37,502 nucleotides of DNA, taken from Desulfobacteraceae bacterium (GTDB taxonomy: Bacteria; Desulfobacterota; Desulfobacteria; Desulfobacterales; ETH-SRB1). A program made the translations under genes and the position numbers. Location: assembly GCA_013792055.1 (NCBI GenBank), contig VMSQ01000036.1:1-37502 (forward strand), in the 5' to 3' direction. Position 1 is the stretch's first letter. The number at the start of each line of letters is the position of its first letter. Under the pieces are notes generated by a model. The model did no database searches. It saw only the letters and a list, made by a program, of their open reading frames with translations, and had not been told where the DNA came from. Shown in pieces: positions 7,545-15,951 of this stretch.

Positions 7545-10274
7545 TTACTTAACCGAAACCGATATATCCTTTAGAATAGGCGAAGTTTCACCTGATAATA
7601 GCTGCATTGTTGTTTCGATTTGTAAATACCTTCCATCAGGAGTAGTCTTAATCTCAGATCCCTTTCCAAGATCTTCCCATGGTGACCATTTTTTCTGATC
7701 AGATGAACTGCGTGCTCTGACCTTTGCAACTGTTCCCTCTGGAGTTGAAGTGTTCAAAGTTATAGTTCCCCACTTTGTATCTCCAGCACCTGAATCAAAA
7801 ACAACCGTCCATGTGCCGATTCTGGTTGTCATTGAACGCGCCACAATACCGGTCATGTCGCTGTAACTGTAATGTTGTCCTTTAACCAGCTTTTCAAGCT
7901 CAACAGTGTTTGTGTCTGGATTTATTCGCTTTAGATATCCATCACCATAATTGACAGCCCATGGCTTGCCTTCTGCATCAATGGCAACACCGCTGGGCAT
8001 TGACCCAACACTGATGCTTGCCTTTTCATTACCGTCATTTGACCATCTGGTCACTTTATTATCATAGTAGTTTGCCACCCATACATCTCCGTTATTATCA
8101 ACTGCAAGGCCCTTGGGATATCTTGGAGCATTAACGCTCCACTCAACTTTATCTGTAAGAATATTAACTCTGCTGAGTTTATTGGAACTCCAGCCGGCAA
8201 CAAAGAGATGATTGTTTTTGTCCAACGCAATTCCATATGTTTGGTGGCCGATCTCAATTCTTTTAAATGAATTATTTTTGGTATCAAGTCTCAGTAAATG
8301 ATTACTCAAAGATGATGACCAGAGAATACCGTTTTTATCAATAACAGCACCATAGGCGCTGTGTCCTGATGATGAAAAATCTACTGTTTTGAGGATTTTT
8401 CCGCTCGAGCCGTCAATATGGTAGTAATTATTCCCACCAAAAAGACCGGCCCACAGGTTATTGTTTGCATCAATAGCAATTCCCCTCGGCCCAGGAGTGC
8501 CGCTGTATGATCCCTTATATTCGCCTGGCTTGTACGTGCCTTCTTTGCCAGGGATAACAACGGTCTCGCATAGTACGCACTCGTCTTTTCCCCATTCAAG
8601 GGTCTCATCGTCTGAAATAACTTTATCGCCATTTAAGTCTCTTGAGGTTTCAATCGTACCATTACCATCCATGTCAATGCACTGGCCGTTTTCTTCAAGT
8701 CCGACTTTTACAACTGTACCGATACCTCTGTTGCCGACCCAGCAATTGCCTTGCAAATCAACAGTTGTGCGGGACGGATTAGCATTAGAACTGGGTCCAG
8801 TTCGGTAACGCCCAAGTTCTTTGCCGTCCCTGGTATCAACTTTAGACATTGTTCCCATATCAGAATTTGGAACCCAGATAAAAGGCAGGGTGGTTGAAGT
8901 TTTGCTTAACTGCAACTGGTCTGCCACTGTTTTATGTTCCAGACCAACTAATGTGCCTTCGTCAAAATCTGTATTTGTTGTATAAACCCTAATATAATTA
9001 CCTTGAACTTCTGTTGTTTTTGCACTCTGGATATCCACGGATTGAGTTTTATCTGCAGACCAGCCTGTAATATCCTTAAATTCCACGGAATGCGCGCCCG
9101 AAGAAAGACCGGAAATCGTGACACCACCATTCTGCCACTCACCACCGTCAACTTTCCATTGAGCACCCGCAGTAATAGCTGCTCCCGGATCAATGGTTAC
9201 AATAAGAGCGCCAAAATCCTGTGTATATGTGCCGGTTGCCTCACTTGTCTGAGACTCCTTAATTTCAATTTCCTGGTTCCCCGGCTTTGCCCAGGCTGCA
9301 ATATCTTTAAATTCGATGGTGTGCTTTCCTGCTGTAAGGTTTGAAACTGTAATCCCGCTGTTCTTCCATTCACCACCGTCAACTTTCCACTGGGCTCCGG
9401 CAGAAAAAACCACTTCCGGAGCTATTGTAACGATAAGAGCGCCGAATTTCTGTTCACCTGTCTCTCCAACAGCTTCAATCACAAATTGTTCGCTGCGTTC
9501 CTGAGATGTATTGCCTCCTGTATCAACTGCCTGAGCAACTGCCTTGTATACGCCTGCCTTCAGAGCAAATGTCTTTGAAGTTCCTTTCCATATTTTACCT
9601 AAGTCAGCAAGAATCTCCTCTCCTGCAATATTCCCGCTCTGGTCAAGGATACGGATTGTAATGTTACGCAACCCTTTATCATCTATAGCTTCAGATGAAA
9701 TAGAAACCCCCTCCCTGCCGTATTTGTTAACCTTTAGATCCTTGAGGTTCGGCGGTGTATCATGGCGCGCCATAACATCTAAAACTTTATCAATTACCCC
9801 AACTGGTTTCTGGGAAGGTGATTTATCTACATACTCATCCATTATTTTATCATCTTCCCTGTCTCTGCGACCGCCGATTAGCGCCTTCGGCACCTTTACT
9901 TTTCCGGTAACACTTCGACTTCTGCGGCCCAAATCATCTTCAATCTGAATAACATATGTGACATATTCATCAAATATTCCAATTTCACCGATTTCAAAAA
10001 CTAAGGAAGTTTCACCATGGTATCCATACGAATCTCTAACATTATCATCATATTCATCGAGCTCGATTTTTTTGGTCTTATTTCCTGCAGCAATTCTTAC
10101 CAGCACAACAGGATACTCTGATTGCCATTCAACATTAAAACTGATAGCTTTCTGCAATAGTTCAGCGTCATGGCTGACGACATCGGGCTTGCGCGCCGCG
10201 TAAGATGAGTTCAAGTTAAAAAAGGTTAAAACAAAGGAAAGAAGAATAAGAATCGAAAGATATTTTTTATTCAT
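7545..10274 (-). CDS. Secreted PEGA-like repeat and NHL/Vgb-type beta-propeller protein
   Basis: This is a 909-residue exported protein. A signal peptide ends at about residue 26 (NLNSSYAA). Residues of about 30-270 are beta-rich, Ig-like material. Residues of about 277-428 hold two tandem copies of a PEGA-like unit, each with FGALIVTI, AGAQWKVDGGEW and IEFKDI or VEFKDI. From about 440 to 830 the chain has repeated propeller blades such as GIAIDANNNLWAGLFGG, GIALDKNNHLFVAGWSSN and GLAVDNNGDVWVANYYDN, as in NHL repeats and virginiamycin-lyase-like folds. A last beta domain ends at the stop. A dockerin-like segment with DMDGNGTIETSRDLNGDKV near residue 545-565 suggests calcium binding inside the propeller. 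No catalytic lyase residues can be assigned; adhesion or scaffold is an inference. Confidence 0.8.
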   Translation of the reverse strand: MNKKYLSILILLSFVLTFFNLNSSYAARKPDVVSHDAELLQKAISFNVEWQSEYPVVLVRIAAGNKTKKIELDEYDDNVRDSYGYHGETSLVFEIGEIGIFDEYVTYVIQIEDDLGRRSRSVTGKVKVPKALIGGRRDREDDKIMDEYVDKSPSQKPVGVIDKVLDVMARHDTPPNLKDLKVNKYGREGVSISSEAIDDKGLRNITIRILDQSGNIAGEEILADLGKIWKGTSKTFALKAGVYKAVAQAVDTGGNTSQERSEQFVIEAVGETGEQKFGALIVTIAPEVVFSAGAQWKVDGGEWKNSGITVSNLTAGKHTIEFKDIAAWAKPGNQEIEIKESQTSEATGTYTQDFGALIVTIDPGAAITAGAQWKVDGGEWQNGGVTISGLSSGAHSVEFKDITGWSADKTQSVDIQSAKTTEVQGNYIRVYTTNTDFDEGTLVGLEHKTVADQLQLSKTSTTLPFIWVPNSDMGTMSKVDTRDGKELGRYRTGPSSNANPSRTTVDLQGNCWVGNRGIGTVVKVGLEENGQCIDMDGNGTIETSRDLNGDKVISDDETLEWGKDECVLCETVVIPGKEGTYKPGEYKGSYSGTPGPRGIAIDANNNLWAGLFGGNNYYHIDGSSGKILKTVDFSSSGHSAYGAVIDKNGILWSSSLSNHLLRLDTKNNSFKRIEIGHQTYGIALDKNNHLFVAGWSSNKLSRVNILTDKVEWSVNAPRYPKGLAVDNNGDVWVANYYDNKVTRWSNDGNEKASISVGSMPSGVAIDAEGKPWAVNYGDGYLKRINPDTNTVELEKLVKGQHYSYSDMTGIVARSMTTRIGTWTVVFDSGAGDTKWGTITLNTSTPEGTVAKVRARSSSDQKKWSPWEDLGKGSEIKTTPDGRYLQIETTMQLLSGETSPILKDISVSVK

Positions 10275-10342
10275 TTCATATTTCTCCTTTATAAAAACGG
10301 TTGATGGGATAGTATGACTTAATTTTACAAACCACGCGGATA

Positions 10343-11440
10343 CTATGGAGATACTAATTCAATATTGAATGATTCATTAATCAGAGAAATTCTGCAATCC
10401 CATTCAACTGGTTTCAAAGTATCGGAGAGTTTTGCGTCTATTATGGCTATGTTAATTTTTTGTCGATGAATCTTGTCTGTTAAGGGATCAATTTTAGAAT
10501 AAATCACGCCGCTGTAATTCTGACAACCATCAAATTCCGGACACCCAGGAAAACCTATGGAAAGAGATCTTTTTCCTGGATCAAGTGATTTAATATCCAC
10601 AACCCATGCAGCAACAATGTCCCTGCTTTTCGCCTCAGCTTGCTCACATGCCCAAAGAATATTTCTGGGAAGTGACTTGCCGGATCCTGGTTCAATAACA
10701 TGGAGTTTAGCTTTTACAATAATATTTGCCTCTGGGAAATCCAGTGATCTATCCAAGGAAAGCGATTGAACACTAGGCTCATTTCTATCATAAGACTTCA
10801 GATCTATTGTATGAAGTTTGTACGCAACCACAAGCCCCTCTCCTTCTGTTCCTGTCTTGCTTTTGGTACCGATTTGAGCGGTAGCAGTACCAGTTCCGAA
10901 TTCAGCGCCGGCGGAAACATTTATTGCTGCTTTAGTGGCTTTGTCTTTTTTTAATATAAAATTCTTCAGACGCAACGCTTCTGTTATATAAGGAACTTTT
11001 GGCTCAAATGGTATGTCAGCCAAAGATACAGGAGAAATAATTTCAATGCCCTCAAGTTTTGCTCTATCCGCACTTCCGCCTTCTATACCGACTTCTCCCA
11101 TTGGACCGACAATACTCTGACCTCCAAGGCCTATTCCAGCATTAACCGCGAAATCTTCCTGTATGCTGTTTAAAGACCGTTCTTTTTTTATCCTGATCTC
11201 AGTAGAATATGGATCTTCAATCGGACCAAACTGCTTTGACCAGGCGCAACCTATATAATGACGGTCAACCGGCCTTTGGGGTATATGATATTCATCTTCC
11301 ATAACCGACCCCATTTTCTCCTGATGACGCTTCATGGCGGTGCCGGTCCCGGCGCAACCAGCCAGCAATAATGAAATTACGCAAGTCAAAACAACGAGCC
11401 GGCAGAGAATAAAAATCTTATTTTTCCTGCGAATGAGCAT
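10343..11440 (-). CDS. Predicted lipoprotein, function unknown
   Basis: The 365-residue protein has a basic N-terminus, a hydrophobic segment and a lipobox LLAGC at about residues 25-29, so it should be lipidated and held in the inner or outer membrane. The mature part contains an Ala/Gly/Thr-rich stretch near residues 170-205 (INVSAGAEFGTGTATAQIGTK) and a Cys-bearing C-terminal region. The family was not recognised. It reads in the same direction as, and 68 bp upstream of, the propeller protein gene, so the two may share a transcript and act together at the cell surface. Confidence 0.7.
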   Translation of the reverse strand: MLIRRKNKIFILCRLVVLTCVISLLLAGCAGTGTAMKRHQEKMGSVMEDEYHIPQRPVDRHYIGCAWSKQFGPIEDPYSTEIRIKKERSLNSIQEDFAVNAGIGLGGQSIVGPMGEVGIEGGSADRAKLEGIEIISPVSLADIPFEPKVPYITEALRLKNFILKKDKATKAAINVSAGAEFGTGTATAQIGTKSKTGTEGEGLVVAYKLHTIDLKSYDRNEPSVQSLSLDRSLDFPEANIIVKAKLHVIEPGSGKSLPRNILWACEQAEAKSRDIVAAWVVDIKSLDPGKRSLSIGFPGCPEFDGCQNYSGVIYSKIDPLTDKIHRQKINIAIIDAKLSDTLKPVEWDCRISLINESFNIELVSP

Positions 11441-11676
11441 AATGCCCTCCTTTATAAAATCTAAGATATTTTAAGATTAAATACCGCAATCTGAATTTAT
11501 AGACCATAACTCATTATAACGTATTGAATAAACGTAAAAATTATTTTGAATAAAAATAGAAAAACAATGCGGGATGACAGAATTATCCACGTCAATGGAT
11601 ATAGAAGATATTTCTCTCTGATGTTTTGTGTATATCACCATATCAAGGTCTATGCAAAACTTTGCCTTGGGCAAGA
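11441..11676. other. Intergenic stretch without supported gene
   Basis: AT-rich DNA between the lipoprotein gene and the repeat copy at 11677. A 65-codon minus-strand frame (11477-11674) exists but has no ribosome site, no recognised family and ends at the repeat border. I see nothing else here. Confidence 0.5.
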
Positions 11677-11845
11677 TGAGACCTTTGCAAAACGCCCCCT
11701 TTTGCCCAATTAGCGCTATAAAGCTTCACTAAAGTGCCGGCGTCAAGCTCAAATTTTAAGCCTCGAAATACTCAATGTATTCCTGTATTTAAAATTTTCG
11801 CCTTCCTTGAACTTGAACAAAATTGAACATTTTTCAAAGGTCTCA
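11677..11845. repeat. MITE-like repeat with 11-bp terminal inverted repeats, copy A
   Basis: TGAGACCTTTG (11677-11687) is perfectly complementary to CAAAGGTCTCA (11835-11845). The 169-bp body is nearly identical to the 144-bp copy at 13400-13543, the main difference being an insertion of the TAGCGCTATAAAGCTTCACT module at about 11710-11740. There is no transposase gene. The third, partial and inverted copy is at 1-127. Confidence 0.85.
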
Positions 11846-12045
11846 AGATCTAAAATATTTTTTCTAATCACCTTGAACCAACTGGATTGATAAGAATTTA
11901 ATCTAAATTTTACTACAATAAACCTGTCTATTATGTCAAACAAAAAAGGATTTGTTTCTTTTCAATAAGTTAATTTGGTCAGACAAGAGTTCATTCGGTG
12001 GGCGGCGCTGATGTGTTGATATTTTAAAAAAATAAATATTTGGCC

Positions 12046-12199
12046 TTGCTATTACGTATAAAGTTGCTTAGTATGGGCCATCAATTAAGTCCTGCCGTAA
12101 ATTGGCGGGAGAGTTTCTTTCTGTGGGAATTATTCGTTTGTTAAACGCTATCATCCTTCAGTTTGTAACGTTGAAATTTTTCGAAAGGAGGATGATATT
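12046..12199 (+). promoter_or_regulatory. Candidate promoter and long 5' leader of the cold-shock gene
   Basis: TTGCTA (12046-12051) and TAGTAT (12070-12075) are spaced 18 nt and could be -35 and -10 elements. They would give a leader of about 120 nt before the ATG at 12200, the kind of long 5' UTR that cold-shock genes use for thermosensing. A strong AAAGGAGG ribosome site lies at 12184-12191. The promoter is inferred by eye and is tentative. Confidence 0.35.
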
Positions 12200-12400
12200 A
12201 TGATAAATGGAACCGTTAAGTGGTTTAATGACAGCAAGGGTTTTGGATTCATCGAACAGGAAAACGGACCGGATGTATTTGTGCATCATAGCGCAATCAA
12301 TGCGACCGGTTTTAAATCTCTGAGTGAAGGTGCGCGCGTGACTTTTGACATCGAGCAAGGGCCAAAAGGTCCGGCTGCTGCCAATGTGACCATTGTCTAA
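12200..12400 (+). CDS. csp: Cold-shock protein (CspA family)
   Basis: The 66-residue protein is a complete single cold-shock domain. [20 protein letters not shown] contains the RNP1 motif KGFGFI, and DVFVHHSAI is RNP2; both bind single-stranded RNA or DNA. The chain has the normal length for CspA-type RNA chaperones, which melt mRNA structure in the cytoplasm. A near-perfect AAAGGAGG site 8 nt before the ATG fixes the start. It is followed by its own terminator at about 12421-12456. Confidence 0.96.
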   Translation: MINGTVKWFNDSKGFGFIEQENGPDVFVHHSAINATGFKSLSEGARVTFDIEQGPKGPAAANVTIV

Positions 12401-12420
12401 CCTGCTTTTTAAGGCAATTA

Positions 12421-12456
12421 AAGGCATCTCCCATGAAATGGGGATGCCTTTTTTAA
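12421..12456 (+). terminator. Intrinsic terminator of the cold-shock gene
   Basis: AAGGCATCTCCC (12422-12433) pairs with GGGGATGCCTT with a single bulged T, and a run of six T follows. Placement about 20 bp after the cold-shock stop fits rho-independent termination. Confidence 0.85.
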
Positions 12457-12553
12457 TGATCGCTTGCATCAAGCCACAATTATGCCGGCTGAGATTCTTT
12501 TCCCTGTTATCAACGATCTTATCAATCCGGCAACCGACCAGAAAGGACGCGCC

Positions 12554-12706
12554 ATGGCAAAATCTCATTACCAGTTCAACAAACGTCAGAAAGAATTAGA
12601 CAAGAAAAAAAAGAAAGATGAAAAAAAGCAGCGCAAGCTGGAAGACAAGGCGGTTGAAACCGATGAAACTGAAAAAGAGCCGAGCCCTTCAACGGAGGAC
12701 ATGTAA
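12554..12706 (+). CDS. Small Lys-rich basic protein
   Basis: The frame extends upstream to 12464, but the start at 12554 has AAAGGA 7 nt before it and gives MAKSHYQFNKRQKELDKKKK..., a 50-residue chain. It is a highly charged helix: a Lys/Arg-rich N-terminal half and an acidic Glu/Asp/Thr tail. Short lysine-rich proteins of this kind are often seen beside cold-shock genes in deltaproteobacteria. The function is unknown; nucleic-acid binding is only a guess from the charge. The DNA between it and 12834 shows nothing recognisable. Confidence 0.65.
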   Translation: MAKSHYQFNKRQKELDKKKKKDEKKQRKLEDKAVETDETEKEPSPSTEDM

Positions 12707-12833
12707 GCGCAGGGACAGACCAGTACCAATTGCCGGAGCTATGCATATAGCCCCGCTTGAATCCTGACTAATTAGCAACAAGAATCAAACATAGACCCCT
12801 TTCCTCTTACTGTCTCAGCGCAAAAATGCCAGG

Positions 12834-13331
12834 TTATTTTTGACCGAGCCCTAACCCTGCTTTCAATTGAATGTTAGCGCGATATTTAAGCTGCACACCC
12901 TTTAGAAAATTACGCAAGATCTGATCTTTACAGTCACGGTAGTGTTGATGATCCGGCTTACGGAAAAACGCACTTAATTCGTGTTTACTAATGCGCAAAT
13001 TAGCCAGGTCCATAATCTCCAATATGTCTTCGGCTTTCAGGTTTAATGCGATTTTTAATTTTCTGAAAATGATATTGTTAGTTAAACGCTGCTCTGGCTC
13101 GGGTTGCGGCCCTTCTTTTTTGCCTCGTTTATCGTTAATCAAACCATTCAGGAAAATCGCCAGCTGAGTGTCGCTGCATTTCTGATACGCAGGATCATCA
13201 TCTTTTTTTAACCAATCGCTGATCTGCTCCCGCGTTACCTGATGATCAGCTAAGCCGAATACAGCAATCATTTTCGAATCGTTAAAGTCGAACGTATAGC
13301 GGATACTGCGCAATATGTCGTTATTGGTCAC
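12834..13331 (-). CDS. yehS: DUF1456 family protein (YehS-like)
   Basis: The 165-residue protein consists of two similar halves, each of the DUF1456 type. The first opens with NNDILRSIRYTFDFND and the second with NNIIFRKLKIALNLKAEDI, and each continues through a LSAFFRKPDH- or ISDWLKKDDD-type segment to a helix (LAIFLNGLI, LRNFLKGVQ). The start is GTG with a GGAG site about 10 nt upstream. E. coli YehS is the reference member and has no assigned activity. It is flanked on the 5' side by repeat copy B. Confidence 0.85.
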   Translation of the reverse strand: MTNNDILRSIRYTFDFNDSKMIAVFGLADHQVTREQISDWLKKDDDPAYQKCSDTQLAIFLNGLINDKRGKKEGPQPEPEQRLTNNIIFRKLKIALNLKAEDILEIMDLANLRISKHELSAFFRKPDHQHYRDCKDQILRNFLKGVQLKYRANIQLKAGLGLGQK

Positions 13332-13399
13332 AAGTATGCTCCGATCTAAACTGCAGTCGTGTCACAACGACCCACAGAGATAAGGGGGTCAAGAGATAC

Positions 13400-13543
13400 T
13401 GAGACCTTTGCAAAACACCCCCTTTTGCCCAATTTTTGCGTCAGGCTCAAATTTTAAGCCTCGAAATACTCAATGTATTCCTACGTTTAAAATTTTCGCC
13501 TTCCTTGAACTTGAACAAAATTGAACATTTTTCAAAGGTCTCA
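13400..13543. repeat. MITE-like repeat with 11-bp terminal inverted repeats, copy B
   Basis: It begins TGAGACCTTTG (13400-13410) and ends CAAAGGTCTCA (13533-13543), exactly the ends of copy A at 11677-11845. The bodies are almost identical outside the inserted module of copy A. At 144 bp this looks like the uninterrupted form of the element. It lies between the YehS-like gene and the end of the ABC-F gene. Confidence 0.88.
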
Positions 13544-13565
13544 TACGGTAAGGTCAGTAATAAAA

Positions 13566-15464
13566 TTATTTTTTGCCATTTGGATTGATAGCTTCCAGTT
13601 CCTCCCATCTCTCATATGCTATGGCAAGAGATTGTTTCAGCTCTTCAATTCTTGCCTTGGCTTGACCAATGAGCACGCTATCCTTCTTGTAGAATGAGGG
13701 ATCTGCCATGGAGTTATAAATTTCCTGCTGTTCAGTTTCCATAGCCTCAATCTTCTGTGGCAGACTCTCCAGTTCGCGTACTTCCTTGAAGGTGAGTTTT
13801 CTCGGCCCAGCCGGCTTTAGTTTCTTTTTTATTTTCTTTCCAGGCGCAGGTTTTGTCTCTGCTATCTCTGCTGGTCGTTGTATAAGCCAGTCATCATAGC
13901 CTCCGGCATATTCCTGTACCTTGCCTTCTTTCTCAAAAACAAAGGTGGAAGTGACTATATTATTCAGAAATGCACGGTCGTGACTGACTAGAAGAATCGT
14001 GCCTTTGTAATCAAAAAGCAGTTCCTCCAAGAGCTCCAAGGTCTCGGCGTCCAGGTCATTTGTCGGTTCGTCTATCACCAGGATATTAGCAGGCTTTGTA
14101 AAAAGTTTAGCCAAAAGCAACCGATTTCGCTCGCCGCCGGAAAGTATTCGGACCGGTGAACGTGCCCGATCCGGGGCGAAGAGAAAATCTTGCAAATAGC
14201 CGATGATATGCCTCTGTCTGCCATTAATAGTCAGCATGTCATTGCCTTCTCCGACATTGTTGATGACCGTATCATTTTCATCAAGCAGTGCCCGATGCTG
14301 GTCAAAATAGGCGGGTTCAAGGTTAGTGCCGAGCCTGACTGAGCCTTGTTGCGGGTTAAGATCGCCAAGCAACAGACGAAGCAGGGTGGTTTTGCCTGAA
14401 CCATTCGGCCCGATAATGCCTACTCTGTCGCCACGCAGAATTGTGGTGGAAAAGTTTTGGATAATTATTTTATCATCATAGCCGAATGTGACCCCTTTTA
14501 ACTCTGCAACAAGTTTTCCCGATGGCACTGTCTCCTGGATTTGCATGCGGACACGGCCGACAATTTCCTGCCGGGCCTTACACTCTTTACGCATTTCTAC
14601 AAGGTCTCGAACCCTTCCCTCATTTCTGGTACGCCTGGCTTTGACCCCTTGGCGTATCCATATTTCCTCCTGGGCAAGTTTTTTGTCGAAACGAGTCCGC
14701 TGGGATGCTTCGGCTGCGAGTGTTTCGGCTTTTCGTCTAAGATATGTATCATAATTGCCAGGCCAGCTTGTAAGACAACCCCTGTCGAGATCAATAATAC
14801 GGGTCGCGAGTTTTCTGAGAAGCATCCGGTCATGGGTGACAAATAAAAGGGAGATGTTCGTGTTTAACAAAAACTCTTCCAGCCAGGTTATGGCATTGAT
14901 ATCAAGATGGTTGGTAGGCTCATCAAGGAGTAAAAGGTCCGGATCGCTCACCAATGCCCGAGCCAGTACAACTCTTCTTTTCATACCTCCGGAAAGCTCT
15001 GAAAAATTTGAATCCACATTCAACTGAAGACGGGAGATAGCTGTTTCCACACGTTGTTGAGCCTGCCAGCCGCCTGCGGTTTCCAGTTGTTGTTGCACAG
15101 TTTCCATTTCTGTCAGCAGATTTTCGCCTCCGCCGGAACTTAAGCGCATTGAAATGTCATGGTATTGCATAAGAAGTTTCTGTAATTCACCAAGTCCGCC
15201 GGCAACAACCTCAAATACCGAGCCGTTAAGATCCAAGGGTACATCCTGACTGAGGCGAGCAACACGGAGTCCATGCTGTCGAATAATCTTGCCGCTGTCT
15301 GGTTTAAGGTCTCCGGCAATCAATTTCATCAAAGAAGATTTGCCTTCGCCATTGCGGCCAATCAGACAGACCCGTTCCCCTGGTTCAATCTGAAGATTGA
15401 TCTGTTGTAGTATGGGCGGGCCGCCAAAACTTAGTGTTATATTCTGTAAACTAATGAGAGACAT
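13566..15464 (-). CDS. uup: ABC-F family ATPase, Uup type
   Basis: The 632-residue protein has two ABC ATPase domains and no membrane segment. Domain 1 has Walker A GRNGEGKS (residues 36-43), signature LSGGMKRR and Walker B LLLLDEPTNHLD. Domain 2 has GPNGSGKT, LSGGERNR and ILVIDEPTNDLD. A charged linker lies between them. The C-terminus has a Lys/Pro-rich connector and a coiled coil (REL...LPQKIEAMETEQ) characteristic of Uup rather than EttA or YheS. ABC-F proteins act on the ribosome; Uup has also been linked to branched-DNA binding and transposon excision. All catalytic motifs are intact. Confidence 0.93.
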   Translation of the reverse strand: MSLISLQNITLSFGGPPILQQINLQIEPGERVCLIGRNGEGKSSLMKLIAGDLKPDSGKIIRQHGLRVARLSQDVPLDLNGSVFEVVAGGLGELQKLLMQYHDISMRLSSGGGENLLTEMETVQQQLETAGGWQAQQRVETAISRLQLNVDSNFSELSGGMKRRVVLARALVSDPDLLLLDEPTNHLDINAITWLEEFLLNTNISLLFVTHDRMLLRKLATRIIDLDRGCLTSWPGNYDTYLRRKAETLAAEASQRTRFDKKLAQEEIWIRQGVKARRTRNEGRVRDLVEMRKECKARQEIVGRVRMQIQETVPSGKLVAELKGVTFGYDDKIIIQNFSTTILRGDRVGIIGPNGSGKTTLLRLLLGDLNPQQGSVRLGTNLEPAYFDQHRALLDENDTVINNVGEGNDMLTINGRQRHIIGYLQDFLFAPDRARSPVRILSGGERNRLLLAKLFTKPANILVIDEPTNDLDAETLELLEELLFDYKGTILLVSHDRAFLNNIVTSTFVFEKEGKVQEYAGGYDDWLIQRPAEIAETKPAPGKKIKKKLKPAGPRKLTFKEVRELESLPQKIEAMETEQQEIYNSMADPSFYKKDSVLIGQAKARIEELKQSLAIAYERWEELEAINPNGKK

Positions 15465-15542
15465 AAAATGAATTTAAATATTGCAAGTCGCTTTATTTTT
15501 TTGACATAAAAAACAACGTGGCCAGGTCTTTCCCAAAACTGG

Positions 15543-15854
15543 TTAAACAAACCAGGCGCCATTAGTTAATTGACAATCCAATGAATCCAAAACCATATGA
15601 ATTACTAACCCAATACCGACATAACGTGACTTTGGGATAAAACAAAGTGACACATATAGCGCTATAGGCAAAAAACCATGTAAAGGATGGAAACCGATAC
15701 TGCAGCGCCCCGGATCATACACCGGATTTGCCATAAGATGGTCGATGTCTATGAGCATTGTGGATACCATGACCAAATAAACTAATTTCCAATCCCGCCG
15801 AAAGAACAAACCCACTACAATTGCTGGAATGAGAAAATGTAACGAAATATGTAT
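15543..15854 (-). CDS. DUF6122-like small membrane protein
   Basis: From the GTG at 15815 the frame gives 90 residues, but the reading frame continues 13 codons upstream (IHISLHFLIPAIV) into a hydrophobic N-terminus that the family normally has. An AAGGAG site at 15861-15866 is 6 nt before an ATA codon at 15854 and 3 nt before an ATT at 15857, so I place the start at 15854 although ATA is a very rare start. The chain has the family motifs VSTMLIDIDHL, IGFHPLHGF and GLVIHMVLDSLDCQ with conserved His/Asp, and three to four membrane segments. The function is unknown. Confidence 0.6.
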   Translation of the reverse strand: MHISLHFLIPAIVVGLFFRRDWKLVYLVMVSTMLIDIDHLMANPVYDPGRCSIGFHPLHGFLPIALYVSLCFIPKSRYVGIGLVIHMVLDSLDCQLTNGAWFV

Positions 15855-15951
15855 AATAAACTCCTTCTAATTATCTTACCGGGCTAATGCCTTTTTTCGT
15901 GGTGAAGATATCTGCGTGGTCTTTTACTTTATTGAGTGTTCAGGCGCCCTT

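Noticed and set aside
11477-11674. 65-codon minus-strand frame after the lipoprotein gene
   Set aside because: No ribosome site, no family resemblance, and it lies in AT-rich spacer ending at a repeat border.
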